From: Paraburkholderia unamae
GTDB lineage: Bacteria > Pseudomonadota > Gammaproteobacteria > Burkholderiales > Burkholderiaceae
DNA length: 64,000 nt
Direction: 5' to 3'
Assembly: GCF_003268775.1 (NCBI RefSeq)
Contig: NZ_QLSU01000001.1
Coordinates: forward strand, 124,001 to 188,000
This document shows, piece after piece, positions 54,101 through 62,018 of the stretch. Position 1 is the stretch's first letter; the number at the start of each line of letters is the position of its first letter. The position numbers were made by a program, and so were the translations under genes. The notes beneath the pieces were generated by a model. That model was given only the letters and a program-made list of their open reading frames with translations. It made no database searches and was not told the DNA's origin.

Positions 54101-54358
54101 GCCGCGAAGACTCGCCTGCGCCCCATTCTGATGACGTCTTTCGCGTTCATTCTCGGAGTCGCGCCGCTGGCCGTCGCGACGGGCGCCGGCGCGGAGATGC
54201 GTCAATCGTTGGGAACAGCGGTTCTGTTCGGCATGATGGGCGTGACTGTTTTCGGGCTGCTTTTCACGCCGGCAATCTATACGTTCATTCGCAATTTCAA
54301 CGGTCGCGGGGCGAAAAGGACTTTCAGCCGGGAGCTTTCCAGCGGGAGCGCAAAATGA
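51179..54358 (+). CDS. RND efflux permease (HAE1 family)
   Basis: A 1059-residue proton-driven HAE1 pump, full length for AcrB/MexF-like proteins. It has 12 expected membrane helices; helix 1 is AAVLSIFITLFGLVTLTFLP, and the proton-relay helix 4 contains GLVLAVGIVVDDAIVVVENV with the paired aspartates. The porter-domain motif VQVTTAYPGASADTIARTVA and the conserved helix 10 segment IGFVVLVGLAVKNAILIVEF are present. It exports hydrophobic antimicrobials, solvents or metabolites from the periplasm. The overlap with the next gene (ATGA) shows translational coupling. It appears intact. Confidence 0.95.
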   Translation: MKLAHFFIDHPRFAAVLSIFITLFGLVTLTFLPVAQYPNIVPPTVQVTTAYPGASADTIARTVATPLEQAINGVENMDYISSQSTSNGALSVTVTFKIGTDMNVAQMLTENRVQDTLSRLPEEVQRQGVSVKKTIPAVLLGIHPYSPDGSRDAQYISNYMILHVKDEIARLPGVSDITTTGERQFAMRIWIDPDKAAVHDISAAQILAALRAQNAQVSAGTVNDPTVHGSGAYQISIEALGRLTTPQQFEDIIVKSDNEGHVTRIRDIGRAELGSTDYGTLAYADKSPSASSWVYAIPGSNVVTVEHEVLDKMKELRKSFPAGLDYKIVYDPTTFVSQSIDEVIKTIFIAIVLVVGVVFVFLQSWRATIIPVVAIPVSLMGTFTILAACGISINNLSLFGLVLAVGIVVDDAIVVVENVERNMRLGMSPLEAAHRTMDEVSEALIAIALTLCAVFVPAAFINGISGLFFKQFATTIAASTIISCFVSLTLSPALCAILLRPHTGHVGHTESRGIKRVVQGGFAKFNTAFEWLSSNYGRMTGRFVRATSVVLVVYAVLIALTGFQFSRMSTGFIPEQDQGTLAALVQLPPGSSLERTDKAVKEVNDIILSTPGIEHTSPLSGFDVTTGTNAPNTGTVYLGLPSLYGHHIPGVNAAEMIKRLRERLKVVNDAFVLVVQPPPVQGLGSPGGFKLMLEDRGGVGPEALVQAAKALVDAANNDPAFAGAFTLFNVGSPSLYADIDRVKAEKVGLAPTDVFSTLQLYMGSQYVNDFNYLGRTFQVFAQGDSAFRQSPEDILRLKVRNASGEMVPVGTVATLREKTTPYRVPRYNLYPAAEVQGIAAPGVASGVALKRMEELARQVLPPGIAFEWTDLAHQQQLPHTPTLAIFAAAALCVFLVLAAQYESWKMPLAIVLIVPMCLLASSTGLHVRGMPIDILAQIGFVVLVGLAVKNAILIVEFARQREHHGDEPEDAAVSAAKTRLRPILMTSFAFILGVAPLAVATGAGAEMRQSLGTAVLFGMMGVTVFGLLFTPAIYTFIRNFNGRGAKRTFSRELSSGSAK

Positions 54359-55827
54359 GGCGCATCACATTCTCGACGGCGAGAACGTACATCGCAAGTG
54401 CATTGCTTGGGTTGGCGATAACGGGTTGTGCAGTCGGCCCCGACTACGTTGCGCCGAAACCAGAGCTTGCCGCTTTTCACAATATCGACGCAGCGTCCAG
54501 ATCGCAAAGCAAGCCAGCGCCGTCGCTCGACCAGTGGTGGAACGGCTTCGACGACCCAATGCTCGTTGAAGTCGTGCAGCGCGCGCTCGCCCAGAACCTC
54601 GATTTGGCGGCGTCTCTCGCCAGGGTACAACAAGCGCGTGCCGCTGCTGCTGGCGCCGGTGCTGACCTGCTGCCCACGGTTGATTTCGAAGGGACAGCAA
54701 CAGCCGAACACCAAAGTGCGCAAAGCCCGTTAGGTAAGCTCGCGTCCAACTTTCCAGGCTACTCCCGTACTAGCCACGAGTACACCTTGGGGCCGGCCGC
54801 CAGCTGGGAGATCGACCTGTTCGGAGGGCTGCGGCGTGAGGCCACCGCAGCGCGAGAGGAAGCGCAAGCGGCAGAAGCCGACCAGGCAGGCACCCGCATC
54901 ACCGTCGCTGCGGACGCCGCCGACGCGTACCTTCAAATCCGCGGCTATCAAACTCGAATCGGCGTGGCCCAAGACCAGATTGAAACGGACAAGCGTTTGC
55001 TGCAACTCGTCCGCGATCGGTACAACGCCGGTTCTGCAACGGGAAGAGAGGTCGCACAAGCGGACGCATTGCTCAAGCAGGCTATTACCACCGTTCCCCC
55101 GTTGCGCATCGGGCTTGAAAAGCAGTTGAATCGCCTCGACGTCCTGATGGGGGTACAGCCGGGCACCTATGCGAGCGAGCTCGGGACACCGCAGGACGTT
55201 CCCTCCGTGCCACCCATTCCCGGCGATAACTCGCCTACCGACATGCTTCGTCGTCGGCCTGACGTCATCGCGGCGGAACGCAGGCTCGCTGCTTCTAACG
55301 AACACATTGGCGCGGCGATATCGGACTACTATCCGAAAATCTCGCTGTCCGGCGCGCTCGGTCTTGATAGCCTGGGCACGAATCATATGTTCAGCGCCGC
55401 GGCCTTCCAGGCAGTGGGCGGCGGTGCCTTGCGCTGGCGACTGTTCGACTTCGGCAAAGTCGATGCGGAAGTGAAGCAGACCAAGGGAGCCAATGCTGAA
55501 GCACTGGCGGTCTATCGCCAGTCCGTGCTGCATGCTGCGGAGGACGTTGAGAATGCACTGATTACCCTCTCTCAGACTCAGGTGCGTTTGGCCGAAATCC
55601 AGGACCAGATTGAAGCGCTGACGAAATCTCGTGACTTGTCTGAGCAGGCGTATCGCGCAGGGTCAATTACGCTCACAGACGTCCTCGACGCCGACAGCCA
55701 ATTGCTCTCGGCAAAAGACGAGCTTGACTCCAATCGCGCAGGCGCGGCGCGCGCCGCTGTGGGGGTCTACCGGGCATTGGGCGGTGGTTGGGAACCAGAC
55801 GCCCATAACCTGACGGCGAGCCGATAG
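54355..55827 (+). CDS. RND outer-membrane factor lipoprotein (NodT/OprM family)
   Basis: A 490-residue TolC-like outer-membrane channel. A lipoprotein signal (MRRITFSTARTYIASALLGL) ends in the lipobox ITGC at about residue 25, followed by the family motif AVGPDYVAPK. Two OEP repeats follow, with SWEIDLFGGLRREATAAREE and RRRPDVIAAERRLAASNEHI as signatures. It forms the trimeric exit duct of the tripartite pump. The start codon overlaps the permease stop by four bases. The operon ends here; an inverted repeat follows at 55960-56018. Confidence 0.95.
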   Translation: MRRITFSTARTYIASALLGLAITGCAVGPDYVAPKPELAAFHNIDAASRSQSKPAPSLDQWWNGFDDPMLVEVVQRALAQNLDLAASLARVQQARAAAAGAGADLLPTVDFEGTATAEHQSAQSPLGKLASNFPGYSRTSHEYTLGPAASWEIDLFGGLRREATAAREEAQAAEADQAGTRITVAADAADAYLQIRGYQTRIGVAQDQIETDKRLLQLVRDRYNAGSATGREVAQADALLKQAITTVPPLRIGLEKQLNRLDVLMGVQPGTYASELGTPQDVPSVPPIPGDNSPTDMLRRRPDVIAAERRLAASNEHIGAAISDYYPKISLSGALGLDSLGTNHMFSAAAFQAVGGGALRWRLFDFGKVDAEVKQTKGANAEALAVYRQSVLHAAEDVENALITLSQTQVRLAEIQDQIEALTKSRDLSEQAYRAGSITLTDVLDADSQLLSAKDELDSNRAGAARAAVGVYRALGGGWEPDAHNLTASR

Positions 55828-55928
55828 AGAAGCCGCCAGGGGCGCATGTCGCTTTGCCGACCTGCGCTCAGATTGCCTCGCGTATATCTGATAGCCAAGC
55901 GCTGGAGGTACTCCGCAAGTCACTTTGG

Positions 55929-55939
55929 TTTTTTTCAGG
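55929..55939 (+). promoter_or_regulatory. T7-CAGG element
   Basis: A T7 run followed by CAGG, matching the elements at 44015-44028 (minus strand) and 58976-58991. It is 157 bp upstream of the second HD-protein gene. Function unknown. Confidence 0.3.
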
Positions 55940-55959
55940 TTTCATGCAGGTGCGCAACA

Positions 55960-56018
55960 GGACGTCTCTGCCAAAACCCATTAGGGTTACGGGATAGCCG
56001 TCCTGGCCAGAGACGTCC
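55960..56018. repeat. 11-bp inverted repeat with nested stem
   Basis: GGACGTCTCTG (55960-55970) and CAGAGACGTCC (56008-56018) are exact complements. Within the loop AACCC-ATTA-GGGTT (55975-55988) forms a second stem. It lies between the outer-membrane gene and the HD-protein gene. There is no T run, so it may be a structured leader, a weak terminator or a protein site. Confidence 0.5.
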
Positions 56019-56095
56019 GCTTAACGAACCGCTTCAGATGTCCGCATGCGCTTGTGCTGACAATTGCCTGCCCTGAAACCGTACAACTTCATCAT

Positions 56096-56749
56096 ATGGA
56101 GAATAAATTGACCGCACCTGTCACCATCGGAGGAATAGTTGCACCGGACTCGGCATTGACGCGCAGCGCGGCCTCACTCGTCGAACGAGTTCATTCAAAG
56201 CCCATTCTGAATCACGTGCATCGCACATGGTGGTTCGCGGAATTTCTCGGTACGAAGCGTGGGCTCAAGTACGACCGCGAACTTGTCTATCTGGCAACCT
56301 TGCTTCACGACTTGGGGTTGACCGAGGAATTCAGTGCTGACCAACGCTTCGAGGTTGACGGCGCCGATGCTGCCAGCAGATTTCTCCTCGCGAACGGTTA
56401 CGCCGACGCGAAGGCCCAGCTGGTTTGGGACGGAATCGCTTTGCACTCCAGTGCCGGCATTGCCGAGCGCAAACAGGCGGAAGTTGCGCTCGTCTTTCTC
56501 GGCGCTCATGTCGACGTTCTTGGCTTGAATTTTCAGGAGATTACCCCGGCCTTCGTCGACGATGTTCTCTCGATATATCCCCGCGAGGGCATGAAGGCGG
56601 CATTTACGCAGGCGCTAGCGGAGGTTGTTCGCAAAAAACCTTACACCGCAGTTGGGACTGGGCTTGCCGATATCGGTCGTCGGCATATTCACGGCTTCGA
56701 CTGCCCGAATGTTTGCGACCTTATCGACAATGCGCCTTTTGACAGCTGA
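56096..56749 (+). CDS. HD-domain protein, cyanamide-hydratase-like (copy 2)
   Basis: A 217-residue HD-superfamily protein, paralogous to the one at 41637. Metal residues are in ILNHVHRTWWFAEFLG (first His), YLATLLHDLGLTEEF (HD) and DGIALHSSAGIAERK (late His); GLKYDRELV and RFEVDGADAA are shared with copy 1. Cyanamide hydratase or a related small-nitrile/amide hydratase activity is inferred from the Ddi2-like pattern. The ATG at 56096 has a weak purine-rich upstream stretch. It follows the RND operon by 268 bases in the same direction and converges on the MarR gene. No C-terminal extension is seen. Confidence 0.85.
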   Translation: MENKLTAPVTIGGIVAPDSALTRSAASLVERVHSKPILNHVHRTWWFAEFLGTKRGLKYDRELVYLATLLHDLGLTEEFSADQRFEVDGADAASRFLLANGYADAKAQLVWDGIALHSSAGIAERKQAEVALVFLGAHVDVLGLNFQEITPAFVDDVLSIYPREGMKAAFTQALAEVVRKKPYTAVGTGLADIGRRHIHGFDCPNVCDLIDNAPFDS

Positions 56750-56955
56750 AGATATTGTTCGATAGCAGGTTGGGGACTGGAAGCATGGCGTCCGAGGCAA
56801 GCCACCGACCAGACGCCACGCTATGCTGCGTGTTCTGAGTCGTCGTCGAGTCTGCCCTATGTGGCTCGTGGCACGCTCCTTTTGATTCGAAGGCTCGCCT
56901 GCATTGCACAAACCAGGGGGCGATCAGGGTAAAACTGCTATGCCCCTGCTGTATG

Positions 56956-57411
56956 TCAGTCGCGATGGGAAACCGCTGCCAACGCCATTTCCCGGAAAAG
57001 GGCAGCTTCGGCTTTCCCCACCCTGTCCTCGAATGCCTTTTGGGCCGCTTCCCAATACGGCTTCGCCTGGGCAAGCTTTCTCAAACCCGCCTTCGACGCC
57101 ATCAGCGTCACCGCACGGCCTAGTTTCTCCTCTCCATCGCACACATAGCTCGCCTCGCGCATCGGCTTCAGCGCACGTACGAGTGTCGTGCGCTCCATCT
57201 CCATCTTTCGCGCCAACTCCGCGACAGTGATTCCAGGCGCAAATTGGAGCAGAGACAAAATCGAGAACTCCGAGGAAGTAATATCAGCGGGTTCGAGATA
57301 GCTTTCGTAAATACGGGTCACGAAGCGGGCACTCCGCCGGCCGGCTAGCGCGTAACAGACATCGGGACTGTCGAGGTCCACTGATGTTGACGTTTTTCCC
57401 ACCTTCTTCAT
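56956..57411 (-). CDS. MarR-family transcriptional regulator
   Basis: A 151-residue MarR winged-helix regulator. The core is LEPADITSSEFSILSLLQFA followed by GITVAELARKMEMERTTLVR (recognition helix) and the wing VCDGEEKLGRAVTLMASKAG. MarR proteins repress efflux or redox genes and release DNA on binding phenolics or on oxidation. It is the last gene of a minus-strand set SnoaL-like - SDR - MarR, 51 bases after the SDR stop. I used the ATG at 57409-57411; an in-frame GTG at 57433-57435 would add eight residues. Confidence 0.9.
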   Translation of the reverse strand: MKKVGKTSTSVDLDSPDVCYALAGRRSARFVTRIYESYLEPADITSSEFSILSLLQFAPGITVAELARKMEMERTTLVRALKPMREASYVCDGEEKLGRAVTLMASKAGLRKLAQAKPYWEAAQKAFEDRVGKAEAALFREMALAAVSHRD

Positions 57412-57462
57412 CACGTGTTCATCCAATTGAGGCACGTAATGGTAGCAGAATGCCAGCGGAGC

Positions 57463-58173
57463 TTATGCGACTGTTGGGTCGATATAAGCCGAATTCTTCG
57501 CGGACAGCGTATGCTTCAAAGCGCGTGTTGACTCGTCAGCCAGAACCTCACTTTCGCCGGCCTCCAGCGCATCGTACGTTTGCCTGGCCACATCCGCAGG
57601 GTCACTTTTCGGCACATCGAAGCCTCTTGTGAGGTCCGTATCCATCACACCAACGTGAAGCCCCAGCACCTGAATGCGCTTCTCCGCCAGGACTGCACGG
57701 ATGTTATTTGTATAGCTCCAGGCCGCGGCTTTCGACGCTGAATACGGAGCGAGAAATGGAACCACTCGCCACGTAGCATCTGACAGCACGTTGATGATGG
57801 CGCCAGTACCGTCTTTGGGCAGCGACGATTGGAATGCGCTGGTTACTCGCATTACGCCATAGTAGTTTGTCTCGAAAACCCGACGAGCCTGCTCAGCAAC
57901 GTCTTCATCGAACAAGGCGCTCGTGACTTCGGCAATTCCAGCGTTGTTGACCAACACGGTGGTGTCGGCCGCAATCCTCGCTGCCTCGGCAACCGAACGA
58001 GAATCCGTTACGTCAAGTTTAACCGGCGTAATGTCAGGTTCACTAAAGTTATCCGGATTACGCACGCCCGCGTAAACCTTGGCAGCCCCTCGAGCCACAG
58101 CCTCCCGCGCAAACGCAAGACCAAGTCCACGGCTGGCTCCGGTCACAAACACAACTGCCCCTTTGATACTCAT
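57463..58173 (-). CDS. Short-chain dehydrogenase/reductase
   Basis: A 236-residue classical SDR. The cofactor motif VFVTGASRGLGLAFA, the structural NNAG in VLVNNAGIAEV, and the catalytic YxxxK in APYSASKAAAWSY are all intact, with a Ser in IINVLSDATWR. It oxidises or reduces a small alcohol/carbonyl with NAD(P)H in the cytoplasm. Arg in GASRG hints at an NADP(H) preference. It lies between the SnoaL-like gene (75-bp gap) and the MarR gene on the same strand and is probably MarR-controlled. Confidence 0.92.
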   Translation of the reverse strand: MSIKGAVVFVTGASRGLGLAFAREAVARGAAKVYAGVRNPDNFSEPDITPVKLDVTDSRSVAEAARIAADTTVLVNNAGIAEVTSALFDEDVAEQARRVFETNYYGVMRVTSAFQSSLPKDGTGAIINVLSDATWRVVPFLAPYSASKAAAWSYTNNIRAVLAEKRIQVLGLHVGVMDTDLTRGFDVPKSDPADVARQTYDALEAGESEVLADESTRALKHTLSAKNSAYIDPTVA

Positions 58174-58248
58174 AGTTGGCTCCCAAACTGGTTAGACGAA
58201 GTCCATGCCCAACGACTCAATTAGTCCTGCGAATCCTCTGGTGCGCGC

Positions 58249-58635
58249 CTACTTCTGCTCGGAAAGAAAAAAACCATCCCCAATATCTTCCCGCAAGAGC
58301 GTTCCCAGTTTTTTAGACAGATGCATGGCTGCGTCGAGTGGTTCGAACGTCACGCTGACACGCGGCACGTTGCCATCGTCATCACGTTCGATTACCGCAA
58401 CGCCTCGGATAGAAATTCCATCGACCAAAACCGCGTCGTATTGCAGTAAAGTTCGATTCTCAATTGCCCCCAGGAACCTCGGCGTCTGGGTTTGATACAG
58501 CGCACCGACGGCCGCAATGACATTCTTGATACGCTCACGCCCTGATACTGGCTGGCGCAACAAAGTGCTCGAGAGGACTGCGTCCTCGGTAAGGTCGTCG
58601 AGGAACGGATGACGACCACTGTTGTTAGCTGACAT
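58249..58635 (-). CDS. SnoaL/NTF2-like fold protein
   Basis: A 128-residue NTF2-like (SnoaL) protein, usual length for the fold. It starts MSANNSGRHPFLDDLTEDAV, with the typical opening FLDDLTEDAVLSSTLLRQPV and GRERIKNVIAAVGALY, followed by the curved sheet RVSVTFEPLDAAMHLSKKLG. Members bind or isomerise small hydrophobic molecules, or act as accessory proteins. The ATG at 58633-58635 starts the conserved domain; the longer upstream frame has no similarity. It is the first gene in the SnoaL-like - SDR - MarR set. Confidence 0.8.
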   Translation of the reverse strand: MSANNSGRHPFLDDLTEDAVLSSTLLRQPVSGRERIKNVIAAVGALYQTQTPRFLGAIENRTLLQYDAVLVDGISIRGVAVIERDDDGNVPRVSVTFEPLDAAMHLSKKLGTLLREDIGDGFFLSEQK

Positions 58636-58975
58636 GGTTGTGCCCCTATCAATACGCATTAGAACGGTGTCGGGTGCTTGAAACGCGACACACTTCGTAT
58701 CGCCCTCAGCCCACGAGCGGAATGCAATGTGCAATTGCACACTCGTCAATGCTACCGGAACGAACTGACTTATTTGATTTCGACAGCCATTGAACGAATG
58801 CGAGGAAAGATATGTAACAGCTCTGCCCACGTGCCGATCGAGACGACGTGCCGCTTACGCCTCTGCCCTCTGGGCGGCTGTTTGCGTGACGCGCCTACCG
58901 GCTTACGCCTGCCCGTAAGCCACTGCAACTTCGCGGCATCACAGTATTGACGCCACCTATGGTAGTCCTATCTGG

Positions 58976-58990
58976 CTGCTTTTTTTGCAG
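58976..58990 (+). promoter_or_regulatory. CTGC-T7-GCAG inverted repeat
   Basis: The arms CTGC (58976-58979) and GCAG (58987-58990) flank T7. With flanks it reads TGGCTGCTTTTTTTGCAGG, like the minus-strand element upstream of catalase. It lies in the intergenic region upstream of the NmrA gene. Confidence 0.4.
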
Positions 58991-59075
58991 GTTTTCTCGT
59001 AATTTCAGTTTCGCTCAGCCGTTTTCAGGGTTCGCGTCCATATCTGAAGTAATCTGGAAGCAGGTCGGAAGCGAC

Positions 59076-59216
59076 CAGGCAAAAGATGACACTTCGGACG
59101 CGATGTTCGCCTTGTCCGCAATAGTCGGGGCGATAACGCTAACGAGGATTCTCTCGGGCTCGAAGAGATCCGACGCGGTCCTGCAAACGGTGAATCGCCA
59201 CCTGGCTGAGCTGTGA
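59076..59216 (+). pseudogene. Remnant of a TetR-family C-terminal domain
   Basis: The frame ending at 59216 encodes AMFALSAIVGAITLTRILSG followed by RSDAVLQTVNRHLAEL, which aligns with the C terminus of the TetR protein at 49045-49653 (SIYTLTTMIGAVTMSRIVDD, then SNQIVEIAKTHLASV). No DNA-binding domain is upstream, so only the end of the gene survives. The frame upstream of about 59076 is not TetR-like. It was probably left by a deletion or recombination. Confidence 0.6.
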
Positions 59217-59352
59217 GGACAAATGCAGTGCCGTCATCTGGAAGTACCGTCGCTGTTCAAGAGAATACGCACTGCGCGGAGATGACCGCCAGTTTGAGCA
59301 CTGGCTCGCCATCCTTGCTAATTGACGCCCTCACCGACTGGAGTATGAACTC

Positions 59353-60234
59353 ATGGAAAAAGGCAAGTACCTGGTGACCGCCGCGGCGGGAAAGACCGGG
59401 GTCTTCACCGTCAACTACCTGCTGCGCGCCGGTCACACGGTTCGTGCTTTCGTTCGGCGCAGTGACGAACGCGCCGAAGCGCTGCGCAAAGCTGGCGCTG
59501 AAGTGATGGTCGGCGACCTTCTCAACCATGACGATGCAATCCGCGCGACGCAAGGAATGACAGGGGCATATCTTTGCTATCCCGTGAGCCCAGGCTTCAT
59601 TCAGGCAACCGCCTACTTTGCCGACGCATCACGCCGCGCGAATCTCAAAGTCGTCGTCAACATGTCTCAAATCTCCGCGCGCGAGGACGCCAGGAGCCAT
59701 GCTGCTCGCGACCACTGGATTGCTGAGCGCGTGCTCGATTGGTCGGGCGTCCCGTCGGTCCACATCCGGCCGACGTTCTTTTCTGACTGGCTGACCTTTC
59801 CGTGGGTAAGGAACCCTATCGTCAACGAAGGAAAGATTACGCTCCCCTACGGGAATGGAAGACATGCTCCTATCGCGTCTGAAGACCAGGCCCGTGTCAT
59901 AGCCAAACTTCTTGAAGACCCTGCCGAACATGTGGGCAAGGTGTATCCGCTCTACGGCCCCGTGGAACTAAATCATCACCAGATTGCGGACATTGTCTCA
60001 AGAGTCACCGGGCGCAACGTCGTCTACGCGCCTTCCACGCTAGCGGAATATCGCGAGCTTCTCAAGACGTACAACCTCGATGCGTTCATGATTCAACATT
60101 TTGAGGAAGTTGCCATCGACTACCAGAACGGCGTCTTCGCTGGGACAAACGACGTCATCGCTCGAATGACTGGCCAACCTCCGCAAACTATTGACGAATT
60201 CGTTACAACGCATCGCCATGCTTTTGATGCTTGA
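59353..60234 (+). CDS. NmrA-family NAD(P)-binding protein
   Basis: A 293-residue atypical SDR of the NmrA/HSCARG group. The N-terminal motif YLVTAAAGKTGVFTVNYLLR replaces the usual GxxGxxG, and VRAFVRRSDERAEALRKAGA with EVMVGDLLNHDDAIRATQG is the cofactor-selecting region. Later parts: MTGAYLCYPVSPGF and VHIRPTFFSDWLTFPWV. Members sense NADPH/NADP+ balance or reduce quinones; the catalytic Tyr-x3-Lys is not obvious, favouring a sensor or quinone-reductase-like role. It is followed after 65 bases by the frameshifted SDR on the same strand. A fragment of a similar gene lies at 63015-63095. Confidence 0.88.
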   Translation: MEKGKYLVTAAAGKTGVFTVNYLLRAGHTVRAFVRRSDERAEALRKAGAEVMVGDLLNHDDAIRATQGMTGAYLCYPVSPGFIQATAYFADASRRANLKVVVNMSQISAREDARSHAARDHWIAERVLDWSGVPSVHIRPTFFSDWLTFPWVRNPIVNEGKITLPYGNGRHAPIASEDQARVIAKLLEDPAEHVGKVYPLYGPVELNHHQIADIVSRVTGRNVVYAPSTLAEYRELLKTYNLDAFMIQHFEEVAIDYQNGVFAGTNDVIARMTGQPPQTIDEFVTTHRHAFDA

Positions 60235-60299
60235 CACGCCCCCTTGTCAAGGGATGGCGCAACGACCGAACATCGAATACACGTTAGATGGAGTTCAGA

Positions 60300-61066
60300 A
60301 TGAGGCTCACTGGAAACACTGTTTTCATTACAGGTGGCGCGTCCGGCATTGGGCGCGGTATCGCAGAAGCGCTTCACCAAAAAGGCAACAAAGTCATCAT
60401 AAGCGGCCGGCGCAAGGAGCTGCTCGACGAGGTGGTCAAAGCCAATCCTGGCATGGATGCAGTACAGCTTGACGTCACGAGTCCGGTCCAGATTGCAAAA
60501 GTGGCGAAGGAGCTTATTGCAGAATACCCCGCCTTGAATGTCGTATTCAACAACGCTGGCATTATGCCCTTCGACGACGTGACTGGGCCTCTTGACGACT
60601 CGCAGGCGGTGCACCTCGTCAATACAAACATCCTCGGCCCTGTTCGGGTCAGTGCCGCGTTCGTCGAGCATCTGAAGAAGCAACCCGACGCGGTGATTAT
60701 CAACACAAGCTCGACCGTCGCCTTTATCCCGATGGTGATGTTCGCGCTCTATTCCGCGACGAAGGCGGCGATTCACTCGTACACGATGTCGCAACGGTTC
60801 GCACTTTGCGATACGTCGGTGCAAGTGCTGGAACTGGCTCCTCCGTGGGTGGACACAGAGCTTGTGCAAAAAGTGGCGACCCGCGGGCAATGCAGGTGAG
60901 GCCATTCGTCGAAGAAACCTTAACGCTTCTTGAGACCGCGACTAATGAGGTGGTCGTTGAAGCGGCGCAATCGTTCCGAAACGCAGCTGGACCGAACGAA
61001 CACGGCGTCGTTGAGCAGTTCAATCAGTTCATTATCGACAATCCCCTGCCGCTTCCGACGCCGTAA
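60300..61066 (+). pseudogene. DltE-like short-chain dehydrogenase, frameshifted
   Basis: The 5' part (to the stop at 60897-60899) is a classical SDR: VFITGGASGIGRGIAEALHQ, NVVFNNAGIMPFDD, and ALYSATKAAIHSY for the catalytic YxxxK. The expected C terminus (AMQVRPFVEETLTLLETATN, then RNAAGPNEHGVVEQFNQFI) continues in another frame to 61066. One missing A in the A5 run at 60868-60872 explains the shift; six A would restore one frame. A true mutation, a sequencing error or slippage at the homopolymer are all possible. The catalytic part would still be made. The ATG at 60300 has GGAG six bases upstream. Confidence 0.75.
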
Positions 61067-61111
61067 GGGATAGGCACGCGCTGAGACGGACCTTATGTTC
61101 CCGTGATTCTC

Positions 61112-61140
61112 GTTTTCCCCGGCACCTGACCGGGGAAAAC
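61112..61140. terminator. Bidirectional terminator-like hairpin
   Basis: GTTTTCCCCGG (61112-61122) and CCGGGGAAAAC (61130-61140) form an 11-bp perfect stem with a seven-base loop. The T4/A4 lie inside the stem. It separates the SDR (plus) from the convergent isochorismatase gene. Confidence 0.7.
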
Positions 61141-61160
61141 CGTAACCTGCTCGGCAACCG

Positions 61161-61790
61161 TTACATGTGGCCGATAGCGCGTTGATTTGACGCGTAGATG
61201 TTGTCGGACGAGAAGCGACCTCCTCGCTCCAGGCCGGTAAGCCAGTCATCGGTGGACATCACGGCCGCATAGGCTGACTCCATTACGACCAAGGTGACGC
61301 GATGAATCTCAGCAGCCGTCGCAGAGCCAGCATTGTTCTTGTAGGGAAGTGAGCCTGTCGCGTCATGCAATGTTTCCACATGGTAGCCACGATGCATTGC
61401 TTCCCTGATCGTCGAATCGTTACAGTTGTGCGTCATATACCCGACGACCGTCAATGTATCGATGTCATTCTCTTCGAGCCATTGACCAAAGCCGGTCTTC
61501 GTGAATACGCTGGGTAAGGTTTTTGTCACAAGGTAGCTATGGCGTCTTTCGGCAACTGCCGGATACAGCTTTGCGCCGTCCGAGCCTTCCGCAAAGATCG
61601 GTGCATCATGGGGAAGGACGTGCTGCACTACCACGACCGGAATGTTGTGCTTCGTTGCGGCGTCCATGACTCGTTCGATATTCGGCAACGAAATATCCAC
61701 GGGAGGATATTCGATACGAAACTTTCCGTTGATGTATTCGTTTTGGACGTCGATGACGACAAGGGCGCGGCGCGGAGATTGGGAAGTCAT
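61161..61790 (-). CDS. Isochorismatase-family cysteine hydrolase
   Basis: A 209-residue isochorismatase-like hydrolase. The Asp of the triad is in ALVVIDVQNEYINGKF, the Lys in SYLVTKTLPSVFTKTGF, and the Cys in VVGYMTHNCNDSTIREAMHR. The family hydrolyses amides such as nicotinamide, biuret or N-carbamoyl compounds, or vinyl ethers, in the cytoplasm. The substrate is not fixed by sequence. It is divergent from the LysR gene at 62019 (228-bp gap), which is its probable regulator. The ATG at 61788-61790 begins MTSQSPRRALVVIDVQ. Confidence 0.9.
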   Translation of the reverse strand: MTSQSPRRALVVIDVQNEYINGKFRIEYPPVDISLPNIERVMDAATKHNIPVVVVQHVLPHDAPIFAEGSDGAKLYPAVAERRHSYLVTKTLPSVFTKTGFGQWLEENDIDTLTVVGYMTHNCNDSTIREAMHRGYHVETLHDATGSLPYKNNAGSATAAEIHRVTLVVMESAYAAVMSTDDWLTGLERGGRFSSDNIYASNQRAIGHM

Positions 61791-62018
61791 TTCGATACCT
61801 TCTTTTTGCGAAATAGTTTAGAGAGCCGCCGTGTAGGGATGCGCGTTGATGGCAAACGATTACGTTGCTTCCATACGGCCAATTACGGTAGTTCGCGTTA
61901 AGCAACGCTCTCATAGCGGCCATGCCACATACGCGCTCATCGTTCTCACACTCTATAACGCTTCGGCAGTCATACGAATACGCATTCCTGCAAAGCCAGT
62001 TTGCAGAAAAGAGGCACA

